Of a stretch of DNA of 64,000 nt, positions 63,671 to 64,000 are shown in pieces. The first letter of the stretch is position 1. Every line of letters starts with the position of its first letter. This DNA comes from Nonomuraea wenchangensis (GTDB lineage: Bacteria; Actinomycetota; Actinomycetes; Streptosporangiales; Streptosporangiaceae). A model generated the notes under the pieces. That model had not been told where the DNA came from. It saw nothing but the letters and a program-made list of their open reading frames with translations, and made no database searches. The stretch lies in assembly GCF_900111685.1 (NCBI RefSeq), contig NZ_FOHX01000002.1, forward strand, positions 829,431 to 893,430. Reading direction: 5' to 3'. Position numbers and translations under genes: made by a program.

Positions 63671-63699
63671 AGGGCCCCGACGCTAAGCGTCGGGGCCCT
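63671..63699. terminator. bidirectional terminator between lrp-type gene and rRNA
   Basis: AGGGCCCCGACGC pairs perfectly with GCGTCGGGGCCCT around a three-base TAA loop. It lies between the end of the Lrp gene and the end of 5S rRNA, which converge, and probably serves both. Confidence 0.85.
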
Positions 63700-63710
63700 C
63701 CATAAAGATT

Positions 63711-63829
63711 GTCCGGCGGTGACCTACTCTCCCACACCCTCCCGAGTGCAGTACCATCGGCGCAGAGAAGCTTAACTTCCGGGTTCGGAATGTAACCGGG
63801 TGTTTCCTTCCCGCCATAACCGCCGTAAC
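63711..63829 (-). rRNA. rrf: 5S ribosomal RNA
   Basis: Read from the minus strand the ~119 bases begin GTTACGGCGGTTATGGCG, contain the conserved loop CCGAACCCGGAAGTTAAGC and GCCGATGGTACTGC, then GGGAGAGTAGGTC, and end ACCGCCGGAC pairing with the start. This is a canonical actinobacterial 5S rRNA, last gene of an rRNA operon running leftwards. Confidence 0.95.
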
Positions 63830-63915
63830 CCTCCGAAACAAACAAACACACAGTGTTTGCAGTCTCAGAATTGCCTAGTGGACGCGAGCAAAAAATCTCA
63901 GAAAGAATGCTTTGT

Positions 63916-64000
63916 GGTCAAGTCCTCGGCCTATTAGTACCGGTCAGCTCCACACGTTACCGCGCTTCCACCTCCGGCCTATCAACCCGGTCGTCTACCG
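63916..64000 (-). rRNA. rrl: 23S ribosomal RNA, 3' end only
   Basis: The minus strand reads the conserved 3' end of 23S rRNA, with GTTGATAGGCCGGAGGTGGA and CTAATAGGCCGAGGACTTGA, cut by the window edge. About 86 bases separate it from 5S. The rest of the rRNA operon lies beyond the window. Confidence 0.95.

Overview
The window reads as chromosome of a high-GC, GTG/TTG-start-rich actinobacterium. Diagnostic genes are WhiB1/WblE, the SigR-RsrA redox pair, DasR, 2-oxoglutarate decarboxylase Kgd, Ni-superoxide dismutase and a PASTA Ser/Thr kinase. Codon and gene style suggest Streptosporangiales (Nonomuraea-like), but that placement is inference. No phage, transposase, integrase or CRISPR array was seen. 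The right end is the 3' part of an rRNA operon read leftwards (23S end, then 5S).

Layout. 1-14.1 kb: a truncated MBL-fold hydrolase, glutathionyl-hydroquinone-reductase-like GST, ArsR-type regulator with MFS exporter, a B3/B4 protein, kgd, a DUF4097/PadR pair, an MpaB-type oxygenase, a quinone-oxidoreductase-like enzyme, a secreted or anchored unknown and a thiolase-like protein. 14.3-22.2 kb: the most unusual part, five consecutive same-strand secreted trypsin/V8-like (S1) paralogs. Only the second keeps the catalytic serine. The last three carry an extra ~135-residue insert and start at TTG, and two of these have perfect CRP-type palindromes and a shared leader. 22.3-32 kb: XRE regulator, malic enzyme, polar amino-acid ABC importer, CGNR protein, sodX/sodN, an RsbW-like/SigB-F-like pair and a lipid kinase.

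32.3-55.3 kb: whiB1 and pdtaS are followed, with insertions, by a TB7.3-like biotinyl protein, sigR-rsrA, an SRAP protein, aroA, rsgA and hisN. This resembles the order around Rv3219-Rv3228 of Mycobacterium tuberculosis (recalled, not searched). The insertions include dasR, bioD, a NarL-type two-component system with a DUF4097 protein, an IlvG-like ThDP enzyme, a PASTA kinase, a biotin carboxylase and a coupled HD/HD-GYP membrane pair. 55.3-63.7 kb: fructosamine kinase, LMW tyrosine phosphatase, a Pho-box-led pstSCAB operon ending in a response regulator whose receiver lacks the phospho-acceptor Asp, a class-A beta-lactamase-like hydrolase, and phenylalanine hydroxylase divergent from an Lrp/AsnC regulator.

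Regulatory logic visible in the DNA: CRP-type sites (TGTGA-N6-TCACA) before two protease paralogs, before pdtaS and (one mismatch) before whiB1; a SigR-type promoter just before an upstream sigR ATG; a two-repeat Pho box before pstS; and palindromes before the MpaB-like gene. Start codons were chosen by ribosome-binding site, overlap with the preceding gene or family length and are approximate where stated.
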